NCBI RefSeq assembly: GCF_003130795.1
Contig: NZ_CP029353.1
Location: 1,813,501 to 1,877,500, forward strand
Origin: Azospirillum thermophilum
GTDB taxonomy: Bacteria > Pseudomonadota > Alphaproteobacteria > Azospirillales > Azospirillaceae
Direction of reading: 5' to 3'
DNA length: 64,000 nt
The position numbers and the translations under genes are program-made. The notes beneath the pieces are model-generated. The model worked only from the letters and a program-made list of their open reading frames with translations. It did not search any database and was not told the DNA's origin. Positions 63,562-64,000 of the stretch are shown piece by piece. The first letter of the stretch is position 1; each line of letters starts with the position of its first letter.

Positions 63562-64000
63562 ATGACCTGCATTGTGGGCTTGGTGGACGGCGATCGGGTG
63601 TGGATGGGCGGCGACAGCGCCGGCGTGAACGGGCTGGACATCACCGTCCGGGCCGACAGCAAGGTGTTCCGCAACGCCGACTTCCTGATCGGCTTCACCA
63701 GTTCCTTCCGGATGGGCCAGCTCCTGCATTACCGGCTGGAGGCGCCGCACCGCGATCCCGAGGCCGACGTCTTCCGCTACATGGTGGTCGATTTCGTCGA
63801 TGCCGTGCGCGGCTGCCTGAAGGACGGCGGCTACGCCCACCGCTCCAACGACGTGGAGAGCGGCGGCAACTTCATGGTCGGCTACGAGGGGCGGCTGTTC
63901 TCCGTCCAGTCCGACTATCAGGTGGGCGAGGCGGTCCGCGGCTATCACGCCATCGGCTGCGGCGCCGACTATGCCCTGGGCTCGCTGGCCTCCACCGCCG
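63562..64000 (+). CDS. Proteasome-like Ntn-hydrolase family protein, N-terminal part (partial)
   Basis: The gene begins at ATG with GAGGA 6 bases upstream and runs off the right edge (146 codons visible). It starts MTCIVGLVDGDRVWMGGDSA, where Thr2 after removal of Met could be an N-terminal nucleophile as in proteasome beta/HslV-type enzymes, followed by DSKVFRNADFLIGFTSSFRMGQLL and a conserved-looking GGNFMVGYEGRLFSVQSDYQVGE. The fold assignment rests on this pattern. The substrate is unknown. It is divergent from gltX. Confidence 0.72.
   Translation, partial: MTCIVGLVDGDRVWMGGDSAGVNGLDITVRADSKVFRNADFLIGFTSSFRMGQLLHYRLEAPHRDPEADVFRYMVVDFVDAVRGCLKDGGYAHRSNDVESGGNFMVGYEGRLFSVQSDYQVGEAVRGYHAIGCGADYALGSLASTA

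Overview
The window is G+C-rich chromosomal DNA from a nitrogen-fixing alphaproteobacterium. The combination of an iscA-nifU-nifS-nifV-cysE-nifW run, a fixABCX operon, NifA/sigma-54 control sites, a pur operon of the PurS/PurQ/PurL type and an F1-ATPase zeta (DUF1476) gene points to Azospirillum or a close Rhodospirillales relative. The assignment rests on gene content and order; no database search was possible.

Layout. 1-10.4 kb is a nif/fix block. A divergent partial gene and the iscA-like gene share an upstream region with two NifA-type TGT-N10-ACA sites and a good -24/-12 promoter. nifUSV-cysE-nifW follow on the plus strand. fixA-B-C-X runs toward them on the minus strand from its own near-consensus sigma-54 promoter, with two tandem NifA sites. 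10.4-30.9 kb is housekeeping and signalling: a large hybrid histidine kinase, an MT-A70 methylase, a Crp/Fnr regulator, a double cold-shock protein, NDH-2, an old yellow enzyme, an orphan Nif11-type peptide precursor, NnrD, tRNA-Leu(UAA), a CinA-like protein, SfsA, Map, RadC, a MerR/cation-efflux pair and PurB. 31.2-47.3 kb holds a Cache-PAS-GGDEF-EAL protein and a purine operon split in two: purC-purS at 36 kb and purQ-purL at 43.6 kb. The 6.5 kb between them carries a DNA glycosylase, a MOSC protein, a chemoreceptor, a sigma-54-driven ammonium transporter and three unidentified genes, two of which are paralogues. bolA and grxD follow purL. 47.5-54.7 kb has RarD, a TetR/old-yellow-enzyme pair with visible operators, an isochorismatase-family/LysR pair, CimA and TrmJ. 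54.7-56.8 kb is an A+T-richer island holding a retron. 56.8-64 kb returns to housekeeping: a PQQ-type sugar dehydrogenase, rpsD, a VUT transporter, gltX-cysS-aac(3) and the start of an Ntn-hydrolase gene.

The most interesting system is the retron at 55.0-56.8 kb (minus strand). It has a reverse transcriptase with the retron NAXXH, YMDD and VTG motifs, an overlapping XRE-type HTH gene, an overlooked 51-residue basic/hydrophobic small gene with a strong ribosome-binding site, and a structured leader that could be the msr-msd RNA. The leader also contains an anti-Shine-Dalgarno sequence able to mask the start of the small gene.

Data quality: five conserved genes (fixB, sfsA, the GGDEF/EAL gene, an NRDE-family gene and an AlkA-type glycosylase) each appear to lack one G or C, in or beside a short G/C run. 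This suggests assembly errors rather than true pseudogenes, and the functions are probably intact.
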